Source: Bradyrhizobium sp. Gha (lineage in GTDB: Bacteria; Pseudomonadota; Alphaproteobacteria; Rhizobiales; Xanthobacteraceae). Taken from it: 64,000 bases of DNA. The stretch is from NCBI RefSeq assembly GCF_900113735.1, contig NZ_FOQM01000032.1, forward strand, positions 1-64,000, written 5' to 3'. Position 1 is the first letter of the stretch, and each line of letters begins with the position of its first letter. The position numbers were made by a program, and so were the translations under genes. The notes under the pieces are model-generated. The model was not told the DNA's origin and did not search any database. It was given only the letters and a program-made list of their open reading frames with translations. Below are positions 15,506 to 24,535 of the stretch, in pieces.

Positions 15506-16534
15506 TCAGGCGGGCATGGCGGCTACCGGTCGGTTGTATACTCCGCCCGATATCATCAATCGCCAAGCGATACGGGCGAACTTGTTAGCCAAGGCCACCG
15601 CCACCAATTTCGGCGGCTTTCGCTCCAGTAGCGATGCAAGCCAGGGTGTCGGCTTATGGCGGCCCTTTCGAATGTGCCTTAGCAGCGCGGTCGCGCCGAC
15701 AATCAACGTCGATCGGAGCATTGAGTCTCCGGCCTTTGTGATGCCGCCATATCTTTGCCGGCCGCCCGTCGAATGATCCTTGGGTGTCAGTCCGAGCCAA
15801 GCGGCAAAGTCGCGGCCTGACCTAAACGTCTCCGGCGGCGGCGCCTTCATGCTTAGCATGGACGACCCAATCGGACCGACGCCGGGAATCGTCGCGATCC
15901 GCCTGCTGACATCATCGTCGCGGTGCCACCTCATCAGCTTGGCTTCGATTTTTGCCAGGCGGGCTTCGACCGCGGCATATTCCTCTGCTTGGAGTCGGAA
16001 GAGATCCTTTGCCATTTCCGGCAAGCTATTATCCTCGAGCACCCGCTTGATAAGTTGCGCGACATTCTGCCGACCGGCGGGGCCGACGATGCCAAACTCA
16101 GCCGCATAGCTCCTGAAAGCATTGGAAAGCTGCGACTTCACGCTGACCAGGCGTTCCCGCACAGTCATTAACATGCAGGCCGCTTGGCGATCCTTCGATT
16201 TGACCGGTACAAACCGCATATTCGGCCGTATGACCGCCTCGCACAGCGCTTCGGCATCGGCCGCGTCGTTCTTGCCGCGCTTCACGTAAGCCTTCACGTA
16301 CTGAGGTGGGATCAGCTTCACCTGGTGACCGAACGACTGCAGCAGGCGCGCCCAATGATGCGAGCTGCCGCAGGACTCGATGGCGACGAGAACCGGTGGA
16401 AGCCGCTCGAAGTAGCGGATCATCTCGGCTCGCCGGAACTGGCGGCGGACCACCACCACCTCGTTCTCATCAACACCATGAAGCTGGAAAACCGACTTGG
16501 AAGTGTCCATACCGATGCGAACAGGAAGATTCAT
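15506..16534 (-). CDS. IS110-family transposase (342 aa)
   Basis: Full-length DEDD transposase. The RuvC-like domain has D10, E53, D90 and D93. A C-terminal Tnp_IS116-type helix-hairpin segment (TIPGVGPIGSSML) precedes GRDFAAWLGLTPKDHSTGG. IS110 elements lack clear terminal inverted repeats and are now known to use a structured RNA encoded in their flanks, so the non-coding ends beside this gene deserve attention. The frame is intact and could be active. Its right flank abuts an IS630 copy. Confidence 0.93.
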   Translation of the reverse strand: MNLPVRIGMDTSKSVFQLHGVDENEVVVVRRQFRRAEMIRYFERLPPVLVAIESCGSSHHWARLLQSFGHQVKLIPPQYVKAYVKRGKNDAADAEALCEAVIRPNMRFVPVKSKDRQAACMLMTVRERLVSVKSQLSNAFRSYAAEFGIVGPAGRQNVAQLIKRVLEDNSLPEMAKDLFRLQAEEYAAVEARLAKIEAKLMRWHRDDDVSRRIATIPGVGPIGSSMLSMKAPPPETFRSGRDFAAWLGLTPKDHSTGGRQRYGGITKAGDSMLRSTLIVGATALLRHIRKGRHKPTPWLASLLERKPPKLVAVALANKFARIAWRLMISGGVYNRPVAAMPA

Positions 16535-16618
16535 CAGACTTTCCTCTCATCTAGCTGTGACGCTGACAGCGCCATAGAACCGTGGGGATGAGAGGCCGTC
16601 CACACCAGCACATGAAAC

Positions 16619-17802
16619 CTAGTCACGTGAATCTAAAGTTCGCCACATAAAGTCTGCTGGGCTTTGTGGCAGAAGCGTTTGACAGAAGCCAAGATCTGGT
16701 CTGCGGACTTGGTCCATTTGAAGGGCTTCGGGTTATCATTGTGCCTTTCGATGAAGGTACGGATATCGGCCTCGAGCTGCCTGACGGAGGTGTGAACACC
16801 TCGCTGGATCTGCTTTCTGGTGAGTTCAGCGAACCAGCGTTCGATCTGATTGATCCATGACGCGGAAGTCGGCGTGAAGTGGACATGATAGTGCGGCCGG
16901 CGAGCGAGCCACGCTTTGATCCTGGGTGTCTTGTGGGTGGCGTAGTTGTCCATGACGATATGGACAGCGAGCCCCTCAGGGATTTGAGCGTCGATCTCTT
17001 TGAGGAACTTCAAGAACTCGATCGCCCGATGGCGCTTGTAGCATTTGCCAATGACGAAGCCGGAAGCGACATCGAGCGCGGCAAACAGCGTGGTCGTACC
17101 ATGCCTCACATAGCTGTGCGTACGCCGTTCCGGCACCCCAGGCACCATCGGCAAGACCGGCTGCTCGCGATCGAGCGCCTGAATCTGGCTTTTCTCATCG
17201 ATGCTGAGGACGAGCGCACGGTTGGGTGGGGATAGATAAAGGCCGACGATATCGCGCACCTTGTCGACGAACAACGGATCGCTCGACAGCTTGAATGTCT
17301 GGCTACGGTGCGGCTGCAAGCCGAACGCCGACCACATTCGGCGGATCGTGGTGTGGGAAAACCCAGTTTCCGCGACCGGATCGACCAGTGCGTCGCGTCG
17401 GCCGGCGTCGTCCGCAGCGTCCGCTCGATCACCGCGGCAACCTGATCGTCGTTGATGGTGCGAGGGCGGCCAGGTCGCGCTTCGTCAAGCAGGCCATCAC
17501 AGCGATCCTTCAAAAACCGGCGACGCCACTTACCAACGGTATGTTCGTGAAGGCCGAGTTCGGCAGCTACGGACCTGCTTGCCAAGCCATCGGCACACCG
17601 CAGGATCGCACGGCATCGATCAGATAGCGACCCGGCTACCCGATGACGACGAACTTGCCTCTCCAAGTACGCCCGCTCCTGCGGACTCAGCAGCAACGGC
17701 GGGATCGGCCGGCCTTTCACCCCTGCATTCGCCACGAGCGCTCCCCTCTCTAGAGATTCGAGCGATCAACTAATGTCACGAACTTGCGTTCCAGATGACT
17801 AG
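16619..17802. mobile_element. IS630-family insertion sequence with CTAG ends
   Basis: Bounded by CTAG at both ends (16619-16622 and 17799-17802). Imperfect inverted repeats follow: CTAGTCACGTGAATC on the left and CTAGTCATCTGGAAC on the right complement, both continuing to AAGTTCG, roughly 20 of 28 matching. The 1184-base length and TA-centred target fit IS630. Its transposase is broken. Confidence 0.75.
16633..17735 (-). pseudogene. IS630 transposase, broken by a small deletion
   Basis: The N-terminal half begins MANAGVKGRPIPPLLLSPQE, with an HTH (RSVAAELGLHEHTVGKWRRR), to THWSIRS. The C-terminal half starts in another frame at MWSAFGLQPHRSQTF and carries the DDE core: LVLSIDEKSQIQAL, then HIVMDNYATHKTP and SWINQIERWFAELT. 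Comparison with the expected SMAETGFSHTTIRR bridge indicates loss of about four bases near 17350. All three acidic residues survive, so only the frame is lost. Confidence 0.85.
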
Positions 17803-17893
17803 TCCGTCGATCTACTCCTCTTCGATCACCAACTCCTTTCTGGGCCGCAAGTGTCGAGGCCGAGGAAGATCATATCGCTGATACCGGTCCCGA

Positions 17894-18244
17894 CTACACT
17901 AACCGCAACGCCAGCTGCCGGTGGTGGCCTTCGTGTCGCTCGACAAAATCCTGCAGGGCCGACGGCACGTCGGCGAGCTGCAGGTCGAAGCGCCGGCGGA
18001 TCTCGCGGGCAATGTCCTCCGAGACATCCTCTGACCAACGCTCGTGGGTGTTGAAGGCAATGACGCGGAGCGGGTCTTTCTACTCGCCCGCCATCAGGTC
18101 GGTGAGGACAGTCTCAAGGTTAGTTGCCTCGGCGTCGGCCTCGCGCCAAACGGCGCCAAGACGCCCCAGATCATCCTTCGCAAGGTAGACCGTCTGATCG
18201 TCGCCGGAGGGCACGATCGAGGGCGTCCGGCTGCTACGCGGCAT
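17894..18244 (-). pseudogene. Conserved hypothetical protein, copy 1, in-frame TAG
   Basis: MPRSSRTPSIVPSGDDQTVY, then LGRLGAVWREADAEATNLET and VLTDLMAGE-TAG. It continues in the same frame as KDPLRVIAFNTHERWSEDVS, ending ALRLV-stop. The stop (18080-18082) replaces a residue that is Tyr in the paralogue at 28836-29156, in the shared [YQ]-x-[DS]PLR context. The product would be about 115 residues; function unknown. Both copies are nonsense-mutated, at different positions. Confidence 0.6.
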
Positions 18245-18331
18245 ACTCAAAACTCCACGCTTACTGACCCTGAAAAGATAGGTGCCGAAGGGTGGAATTG
18301 CGAATCATTGGCGTGGCTTCGCCCGGAGGAC

Positions 18332-18375
18332 GCGGCCCCGGTTGGGGGGAGTCGAGACGTATGGACCGGGGCCGC
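18332..18375. repeat. Dispersed repeat B, hairpin-only copy
   Basis: Eleven-base arms GCGGCCCCGGT and ACCGGGGCCGC. The outer C-G pair of copy 1 is T-A here on both arms, so the stem is conserved while the sequence changes. Confidence 0.6.
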
Positions 18376-18486
18376 TCCGCTAACCCCTGGGATGGGGCAG
18401 CACAGAACCATAAACCAGAGGTTTCGTCCTTCCAAGGGGCGTATCGCCGCGCTATTGGCGGCGAGTTCCGGGTTCCTATTGGCGGC

Positions 18487-18744
18487 TCAACAGGTCGGCA
18501 GCAATGTCACGTAAGTCCCACTCTCATGCCGCTCTAGCCAACCTTGTTCGATTGCGTAACGGATGCCGGCGCCGAACTCAGGCCCGGTGGTTTTGCGGGC
18601 CCGCTCTTCGAGAGAAACCGCGCGTTGATTCTTCTCGATGTGAGTGCGTCCGTCCTGGACCGCCTCTATGCGTTTTGCGAGCTCGATCAGCTTGCGCGCC
18701 GCGGTCTCTGGGTCGGGGTAAGGACGTTCGTTCATCAGCTTCAT
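18487..18744 (-). CDS. Small conserved protein (85 aa), GIRYAIEQGWLE family
   Basis: MKLMNERPYPDPETAARKLI, then ELAKRIEAVQDGRTHIEKNQ, ending WLERHESGTYVTLLPTC. A helical first half with a winged-helix-like tail (PEFGAGIRYAIEQGWLE) suggests a small DNA- or protein-binding domain. A broken paralogue is fused to the glucoamylase pseudogene at 60070-60280, and a short tail fragment lies near 32864-32915. The start could also be the Met three codons later. Confidence 0.6.
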   Translation of the reverse strand: MKLMNERPYPDPETAARKLIELAKRIEAVQDGRTHIEKNQRAVSLEERARKTTGPEFGAGIRYAIEQGWLERHESGTYVTLLPTC

Positions 18745-19162
18745 TGGATCAGCCCCAGCCGGAAATGCCGCTGAGCTATAGGCGTTTCTCAATTCACCGC
18801 GATGGCGTGCCCCTGGGGCAAGATGGCTTGCTCGGTACCGTTGCTGTCGGCGACAATGTGGAGCCCGCGTGCCGCACCTCGGGCAGATAAACCGTCTCGA
18901 GGAAAGGAGCGAGACCTCCAGCAGAGAAGTGGAGTCACCAACACCGTAGAAGTGCTGTGTCGATATGGCGCGGCCTTTCCTCAAGGCCAGCTCTCGATTA
19001 TGCTCCGCATAATCCGAGCAAACATTCTCGCCCAATCCAAAGCTTTCTCGCGGGGCACTTGCCCTGGGCGCAGCCGTCGCGATGGAAGGTCGTCGAAATA
19101 GAAATATCGACTTCGGCGCCCATCAGTGCGGCACAGCTTCGTGCTTGAAAATGCGGACAGTC

Positions 19163-19290
19163 ATCCCGCCATCGAAGCGCGCCGCCAACGAGAGTCAAGT
19201 TCTCAAGACGTAGTGGCTTGGAACGCGCGCGAGCTACTGTTTGTCGTGGGTGTGGAGAAGATCCGACGGAGCGGTTCTATATGGAGGGGC
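19163..19290 (+). pseudogene. YCxSWxW microprotein, copy 3, in-frame TAG
   Basis: PPSKRAANESQVLKT-TAG-WLGTRASYCLSWVW aligns with the product at 6251. The TAG (19211-19213) stands where the intact copy has Trp, and the start codon position reads ATC. About 100 bases match copy 1 at nucleotide level. Confidence 0.5.
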
Positions 19291-19573
19291 TAACGGACCC
19301 GCAGGGCTCACGGGCTATGAGCGAGTGCCCGTGGCGCCAATTTTTGAGCACGTGCCCGTTCCAACATTCATGGCGCTTTCGGCCAAGCGCCCCGGCTATC
19401 TCCGACGCGACACGGCGACGCGACAACCACCCGCCGCTCAGCCACTGTCCATTCCTTGGGCTTCGGTGATTTCACTTCCAAATGATCGATCCGGTCTCAG
19501 CCGAGCGACATTGGGAAATTTCCGGGTGGCGATTCTTGACTCGATGGTGCAGCCGGGAGTGTCATGCCGCGGC

Positions 19574-20014
19574 ATGGGGCAGCATCAGCACGACATCGAC
19601 GAGCTCGCGCGCATGGAGCGGCTGTGCCGGGATTTGGCTGAAGAGAGCAGGGTGCCTGGCGAGGCCGGCGCGTTGCTCGAGCTGGCCGAAAACTACGGTC
19701 GCGAGGCTACGAAAAGGACCGTGGTTGGGACCGTAGATTGCTCGCGGCGTAAGCGAAAAAGGTTGGCGATTTCAGTAAGGTTGACAGGACACCCCCCTCG
19801 CCGAAGGGCCCCCTCCTGTCGAAAGCCAAGATCTGCAGTTCGTCGACAATTCTGGCACTCGGCGAGTATGCAATTCAGGGTACGCGCGGTCCCCAGCCGA
19901 AAACTTGAAGGTAGCCCGCATCAACTGGTCGCATTTCAGTCGCGGTATGGCAGCGACTGGTGCGAACCATCGAACGAGCGGACCGGGGCACTCCTGATCT
20001 ATGATGGTATTTGA
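19574..20014 (+). CDS. Small helical protein with abnormal C-terminal extension
   Basis: MGQHQHDIDELARMERLCRD, then AEESRVPGEAGALLELAENY and GREATKRT, is a typical 50-60 residue rhizobial helical protein. After about residue 50 the frame runs on through Arg-rich, non-protein-like sequence to 20014, so the original stop was probably lost by frameshift. Treat the first 50 residues as reliable and the tail as doubtful. Confidence 0.45.
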   Translation: MGQHQHDIDELARMERLCRDLAEESRVPGEAGALLELAENYGREATKRTVVGTVDCSRRKRKRLAISVRLTGHPPRRRAPSCRKPRSAVRRQFWHSASMQFRVRAVPSRKLEGSPHQLVAFQSRYGSDWCEPSNERTGALLIYDGI

Positions 20015-20209
20015 ACACACGCCCAACTCCAAGGCCGTAACGGCAGCATTGACCACGCCGGCAACGCTGATCAGTCGATTGACTCCGATAGGTGGCGAAA
20101 TCGCCGAGAGCGCGAACGACTCAAATTTTTCTGTGAATTCAAGACCACAAAATTGCGGCGGGTATACCGTCGGCATTTGTCCGTCAGACTTGAAGAATTG
20201 TGCTTGCAA
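19772..20209 (-). other. Protein-like open frame without a good start
   Basis: Open without a stop from about 20315 on this strand. Its middle is protein-like (QFFKSDGQMPTVYPPQFCGL, then LISVAGVVNAAVTALELGV). It lacks a credible start and its end overlaps the tail of the preceding entry. It could be an internal fragment of a larger lost gene. No family is recognised. Confidence 0.25.
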
Positions 20210-20315
20210 ATCAACGACGATGCGCTGTCCGAAATGATAGAGTGGGAGTAGTGCGATGGGATCCTCTGGCGAGGCTTGGCGTAGTCTCGGCCGGGTAGTC
20301 TCGATGGCGTTGTCG

Positions 20316-21070
20316 TGAACCTGAACTTAGCCGATCAAGATCGGCATTCCACCGCATTTTCGCTGCCAGCGTACAATAGCGTATGATGGCGTGCGGAACG
20401 GCTGGGCATGCTTGAAAATCCCATGGCGGATGAGCGGCGGCTGTTGGCTGAGGCTTCCAACGGGAACGTGCTCCAACTCCTCAAATGATATCGTGAGTCT
20501 TATGCGGCGCTTCGCTTGCCGCCGGATCTAAGAAAACTGAACATTCAGGGCTGACAACCCGAGCTCGAAATCAGACGCCCAGGCCGGAGCGCATGCCAGC
20601 GATAGTGATGTAATCTGTCCCTTCGAGAGCACGAGCTGACCAAGCTCGGGGACGAGTCTGACTAGGCGTTTGCCTGAACACCAATCACACGGACCGATGC
20701 GCTTGGCTTGGCCGCGCTGCGGCGAGTCATTGAGCCCGATGGCGTAGTCACTCCTGATGATTGGCCACTGGCTGGCGCTAACGTCGGTGCCGGCTCGTTG
20801 TGACCATCTTCGCGGCGTGCGATCGTACAAGGCTCAATTGACGCTACGGCACAGCCCGGTCGCAGGTCGCGCCAGAGCTGCAGCCACGGCAATCCCGCGG
20901 TATCCCCACGAAAAGCCATGGTCGCCGCCTTTCCGCGCACGCTGCAGCACGCCTGAGTGCCGGCGGTGGGGTACAGCGAGGCCTGCTGTGGCTCCTCCTC
21001 TGGCACGGAGAGGGGGCCGGTCAGAGGACGGCCATCGAGCGCGATCATGCTCTGCTCGATCATCGGATAG
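20316..21070. other. Stretch without a recognisable gene
   Basis: About 750 bases. A short frame MLENPMADERRLLAEASNGN near 20408 ends after 26 codons. The part next to 21071 should contain the start of the IS3 OrfA, but no intact frame can be traced there. Confidence 0.3.
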
Positions 21071-22096
21071 CCGAAAGCGGTGCGGGCCGACGAGAATGTG
21101 GTCGCCGCGTCCGAGGTCCGGCGGCTGGAGGAACGGGTTCAAGACCTCGAACGCCTGCTGGGCCGCAAGACCATGGAGATCGAGATCCTCAAAGAGGCTC
21201 TTGATCTTGCACGGGTAAAAAACCGACCTTGCTGTCGCGATCGCAGGCACCGGAGGATACCCCGTGAAACGGATCGCAGAGACCCTCGGGGTGGCCCGTT
21301 CCAACCTGATTGAGCGAGCGGGGTGGCAAGCGTCCGAAGCGCGGTCCCCAGACCCCGCGCCGGGATGCGGAGCTCACGTCTGATATCTGTCGCCTGGTGG
21401 ATAGCCGCCCAAGCTATGGATACCGGCGGATCGCCGCGCTCCTCAAGCGCGAGCGGCGATCCGCCGGCCACGACCCTGTCAACGCCAAGCGCGTCTACCG
21501 ACTGAAGAGCGGCTTGTTGCTACCCGGCATACAGGGCGCCGCACCTCACGGGCCCAGACGGAACGATCATGACAAGCCGCTCCAACGAGCGTTGGTGTTC
21601 GGACGCGGTGGAATTCACCTGCTGGAATGGCGAGATCGTGCGGGTTGCCTTTGCCCTGGACAGCCACGATCGCGAGGTCATCAGCTGGGTGGCCACAACG
21701 GCTGGGATCTCCGGCGAGATGATCCGGGACATGATGGTCCACTGTGTCGAACAGCGGTTCGCCGACATCCGGGCTCCGCGCAAGGTGCAATGGCTGACCG
21801 ACAATGGATCCATCTTCGCCGCCTATCGCACCCTTGAGATTGCCGCTGCCCTGAACCTCGAGCCCTGCTTCACGCCGATCGAAAGCCCCGAGAGCAACGG
21901 CATGGCCGAGGCGTTCGTCAAGAGCTTCAAGCGTGACTATGTTCGTGTGAACCCGATCCCTGACGCGAGCACCGCCCTGCAGCGGATCGACCAATGGATG
22001 GAGGATCACAACTCAGAACACCCGCACTTCCGGCTGGGCTACCGCTCACCGCGGGAGTACATTGCATCACTCAAACCAGCCGAGTGTCCGGTCTGA
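21071..22096 (+). pseudogene. IS3-family transposase, multiply frameshifted
   Basis: The OrfA tail is visible as EVRRLEERVQDLERLLGRKT, then MEIEILKEALDLA, the usual leucine-zipper end. OrfB pieces follow in three frames: KRIAETLGVARSNLIE; RRDAELTSDICRLVDSRPSY with GYRRIAALLKRE; and NERWCSDAVEFTCWNGEIVR through WLTDNGSIF and ESNGMAEAFVKSFKRDY. The last piece holds the second Asp and the Glu of the DDE triad. At least three frameshifts make it inactive. It ends about 130 bases before the AraC gene and may have brought or removed promoter elements. Confidence 0.8.
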
Positions 22097-22227
22097 CGGG
22101 GGTAACTCCAGATGTTTGCCCCCGCTTCCGGGTGAACACGAACTTGCCACCTGCCGGGAATTTGACCGCATATTACCCCGGCGATATCCTGTGCCGGCTG
22201 AACCCTTGCAATTCGTATGGGGTGCTC

Positions 22228-23166
22228 ATGGAGTGGTCGACCAGACCGGGACGCGCGGATCAACCGTTTGGAAGCTGGGCGGACGACCTTGCCGCGGCAT
22301 TTGTTCGCCTGGAGCCGCGAAGGGTTGCGGAAGAGCCGTTTCAAGGCGCCATTTCCAGAGCTGATGCGGCGCCGATCCAGGTCTCCCTGGTGAGCGCGAC
22401 GCAGCATACGGTGGTTCGTCTTGCTTCGCATATATCCGGCAGCACCGACGATCTCTGTTTCATCAACCTCCAGATCGAAGGGCTCGGGCGCACCAGGCAA
22501 CGCGACCACGAGCAGACCTGCGCGCCCGGTGACCTCGCAATTGCGGATACGACTGAGCCGTTCGAGATCGCCAACTGCCACAGCTTCAAGCTCTTCTGCT
22601 TTGCCGTACCGCGACGAATGCTGCCGAGCGGGCTGTTCGATCGTCCGCAACTCTATTTGTCCCGGACCGAAATCGGCCGTGCCCTGTCGAAGACGCTCGC
22701 CGGCTATGCCGAAATCTGTCTGGCGGACCATCGGGGGTCAATGACCTCGGCTGCGGTCGGCGCGCATGTGGTCGATCTGATCGCACACGCGCCTGCCGTG
22801 TTGGGCGATATGTCCGCCGAGCGCGTGCATGTCCCCGTCCTGCTGTCAATGATGATGGACCATATCGAACGTCACAGCGAGGATCCCGAACTTGGCGCGG
22901 CGGCGCTTGCCACGAAGTTCCGTTGCTCCGAGCGCTATGTGCATCGTCTCTTTGCCAGAACGGATCGCTCCGTCAACGAACGCGTCAATGAGCGGCGGAT
23001 TGCTGCCTGCGCGCGCGTGTTGGTTGACCCCAAGTCCGCTTACAAGACCATAGCCGAAATTGCTTTTGCCGCGGGCTTTCGCGACATCTCGCATTTCAAC
23101 CGTCTGTTCAAGCGCAGCCACGGTTTAGCTCCGCGCGAGTTTCGGCGTGCGAGCAACGCACCCTGA
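22228..23166 (+). CDS. AraC-family transcriptional regulator (312 aa)
   Basis: The C-terminal 100 residues contain both AraC HTH motifs: GAAALATKFRCSERYVHRLF, then YKTIAEIAFAAGFRDISHFN and RLFKRSHGLAPREFRR. The first 190 residues resemble the AraC-binding-like domain 2 (PF14525 type). The frame is open further upstream into the IS3 remnant; ATG 22228 is chosen because GGGG precedes it. It precedes the nitroalkane-oxidase-like gene in the same orientation, separated by an apparent terminator and a dyad that could be its operator. Confidence 0.85.
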   Translation: MEWSTRPGRADQPFGSWADDLAAAFVRLEPRRVAEEPFQGAISRADAAPIQVSLVSATQHTVVRLASHISGSTDDLCFINLQIEGLGRTRQRDHEQTCAPGDLAIADTTEPFEIANCHSFKLFCFAVPRRMLPSGLFDRPQLYLSRTEIGRALSKTLAGYAEICLADHRGSMTSAAVGAHVVDLIAHAPAVLGDMSAERVHVPVLLSMMMDHIERHSEDPELGAAALATKFRCSERYVHRLFARTDRSVNERVNERRIAACARVLVDPKSAYKTIAEIAFAAGFRDISHFNRLFKRSHGLAPREFRRASNAP

Positions 23167-23191
23167 CTGATCCAGTTCACTCCACGCCAAG

Positions 23192-23222
23192 AAATCGGAC
23201 GCTGCCGTCCGAGATTTTCTTC
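23192..23222 (+). terminator. Terminator after the AraC gene
   Basis: TCGGACG-CTGC-CGTCCGA seven-pair stem, extended by A-T pairs, then GATTTTCTTCT. Confidence 0.6.
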
Positions 23223-23266
23223 TGATCCCGGGATAGCCATGGCCCGACGGTTGATATCCGGGATCA
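23223..23266. promoter_or_regulatory. Nine-base inverted repeat in the leader of the flavoenzyme gene
   Basis: TGATCCCGG and CCGGGATCA arms separated by 26 bases, ending 12 bases before the ATG at 23279. It could be an operator for the upstream AraC protein or an mRNA hairpin near the ribosome site. Confidence 0.4.
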
Positions 23267-23278
23267 GAGGACATCGCC

Positions 23279-24523
23279 ATGGCAATCGATTTCACGCTTA
23301 CGACACAACAGCGGGATCTTCAGCGTGCGTCGCGCAAGTTCGCGAGGGAAGTGCTCAGCGAGGCCCGGCGCGCTGAGCTGCTGGCAACACCGGAAGAACG
23401 CTTTCTCGCGACCCGGCCCACCTATGAAGCTACGGTTGCGGCCGGCTATTTGCGCAAATGCATCCCGTCGCCGGCGGGTGGCGAGAATGCCGGCTTGATC
23501 GACATGGCGATCCTGGCCGAGGAATTCTACAGCGTGAACGCCAGCGTGACGCTGACGATGCTCGGCACCGTGCTCGGCTTGCTCCCGATTCTGCTCGGCG
23601 GCACGCCGGACCAGTGCCAGCGCCTGCTCGTGCCGTTCTTAAGGACGAGTGGTGCGCCGCTCGCCGGATTCTGCTCCAGCGAGCCCGGCGGCAGCGCAAA
23701 TGCCGGCTCGCCTCCGCCGGGCGAAGGGGTTCGCACCACCGCGAGACGGGAGGGCGACACCTGGGTGATCAACGGCCGCAAGAAATGGGTGTCCTCGGCA
23801 ACGGGCTGGAACCGCGGAGGCGCCGACGTCCTGTGTGTCGTGTGCCGAACCAATTCCGCAGCGCCCCCTAGTGAAGCGATCTCGATCATTGCTGTCGAGG
23901 GACCGGTCAAGGGCCTTGTGTTCGAACGCGCCATCGACACGATCGGCCATCGCGCGCATCTTGTGCCGCAGTTCGGATTGCAGAATGTTGCGACACCGCA
24001 CCGCAATCTATTGGGTCAGGAGGGGGCCGGTCTCGCGCTTACGGCGGCCGCTTTCACGGGGACTGCGGCGCTCGTCGGCATCTTTGGCGTGGCACTCATG
24101 CGCGCGGCGTTTGAGTTCGCGCTTCAATTCGCCCGGACCGAAAAGCGCGGCGGCGTTCACCCGATCATCGAGCATCAGGCCGTCGGATATGCGCTGGCTG
24201 ATGCCAAGACCACGATCGAGGCCGCACGCTATCTCAGCTGGCGGGCGTGTCACGCGGTCGATACGCAGTCGCCAGGGGCGGATGAATTCGCCATCGAGGC
24301 AAAAATCTTTGGCTCGGAAGCGGCAGTGCGCGTAATCACCGATCTTATGCGGGTGGTTGGCGTCGACAGCTACGATCACGAAGCGCCGTTCGCTCGTCTG
24401 CTCCAGGATGCGCTGGCACTGCCAATCTTCGACGGCGGCAATATTGGGGTGAGGCGACGGCAACTCCACATGATGCTTCGGCAAGGCAGCTACGATCCGC
24501 TTGCGGCAAGCGGCGCATCTTGA
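23279..24523 (+). CDS. Acyl-CoA-dehydrogenase-fold flavoenzyme, nitroalkane-oxidase-like (414 aa)
   Basis: The overall layout is that of the acyl-CoA dehydrogenase superfamily: helical N-domain, a beta-domain with NGRKKWVSSATGWNRGGADV, and a helical C-domain with TEKRGGVHPIIEHQAVGYAL. The C-terminal catalytic segment reads PIFDGGNIGVRRRQL, so the base is Asp (D385) followed seven residues later by Arg (R392). This spacing matches Asp402/Arg409 of fungal nitroalkane oxidase, as I recall that family, rather than the Glu of acyl-CoA dehydrogenases. Nitroalkane oxidase makes an aldehyde or ketone, nitrite and H2O2. An SDR gene follows 12 bases downstream and an AraC regulator lies upstream. The substrate remains an inference. 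Confidence 0.82.
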   Translation: MAIDFTLTTQQRDLQRASRKFAREVLSEARRAELLATPEERFLATRPTYEATVAAGYLRKCIPSPAGGENAGLIDMAILAEEFYSVNASVTLTMLGTVLGLLPILLGGTPDQCQRLLVPFLRTSGAPLAGFCSSEPGGSANAGSPPPGEGVRTTARREGDTWVINGRKKWVSSATGWNRGGADVLCVVCRTNSAAPPSEAISIIAVEGPVKGLVFERAIDTIGHRAHLVPQFGLQNVATPHRNLLGQEGAGLALTAAAFTGTAALVGIFGVALMRAAFEFALQFARTEKRGGVHPIIEHQAVGYALADAKTTIEAARYLSWRACHAVDTQSPGADEFAIEAKIFGSEAAVRVITDLMRVVGVDSYDHEAPFARLLQDALALPIFDGGNIGVRRRQLHMMLRQGSYDPLAASGAS

Positions 24524-24535
24524 AGGGAGACGGTC

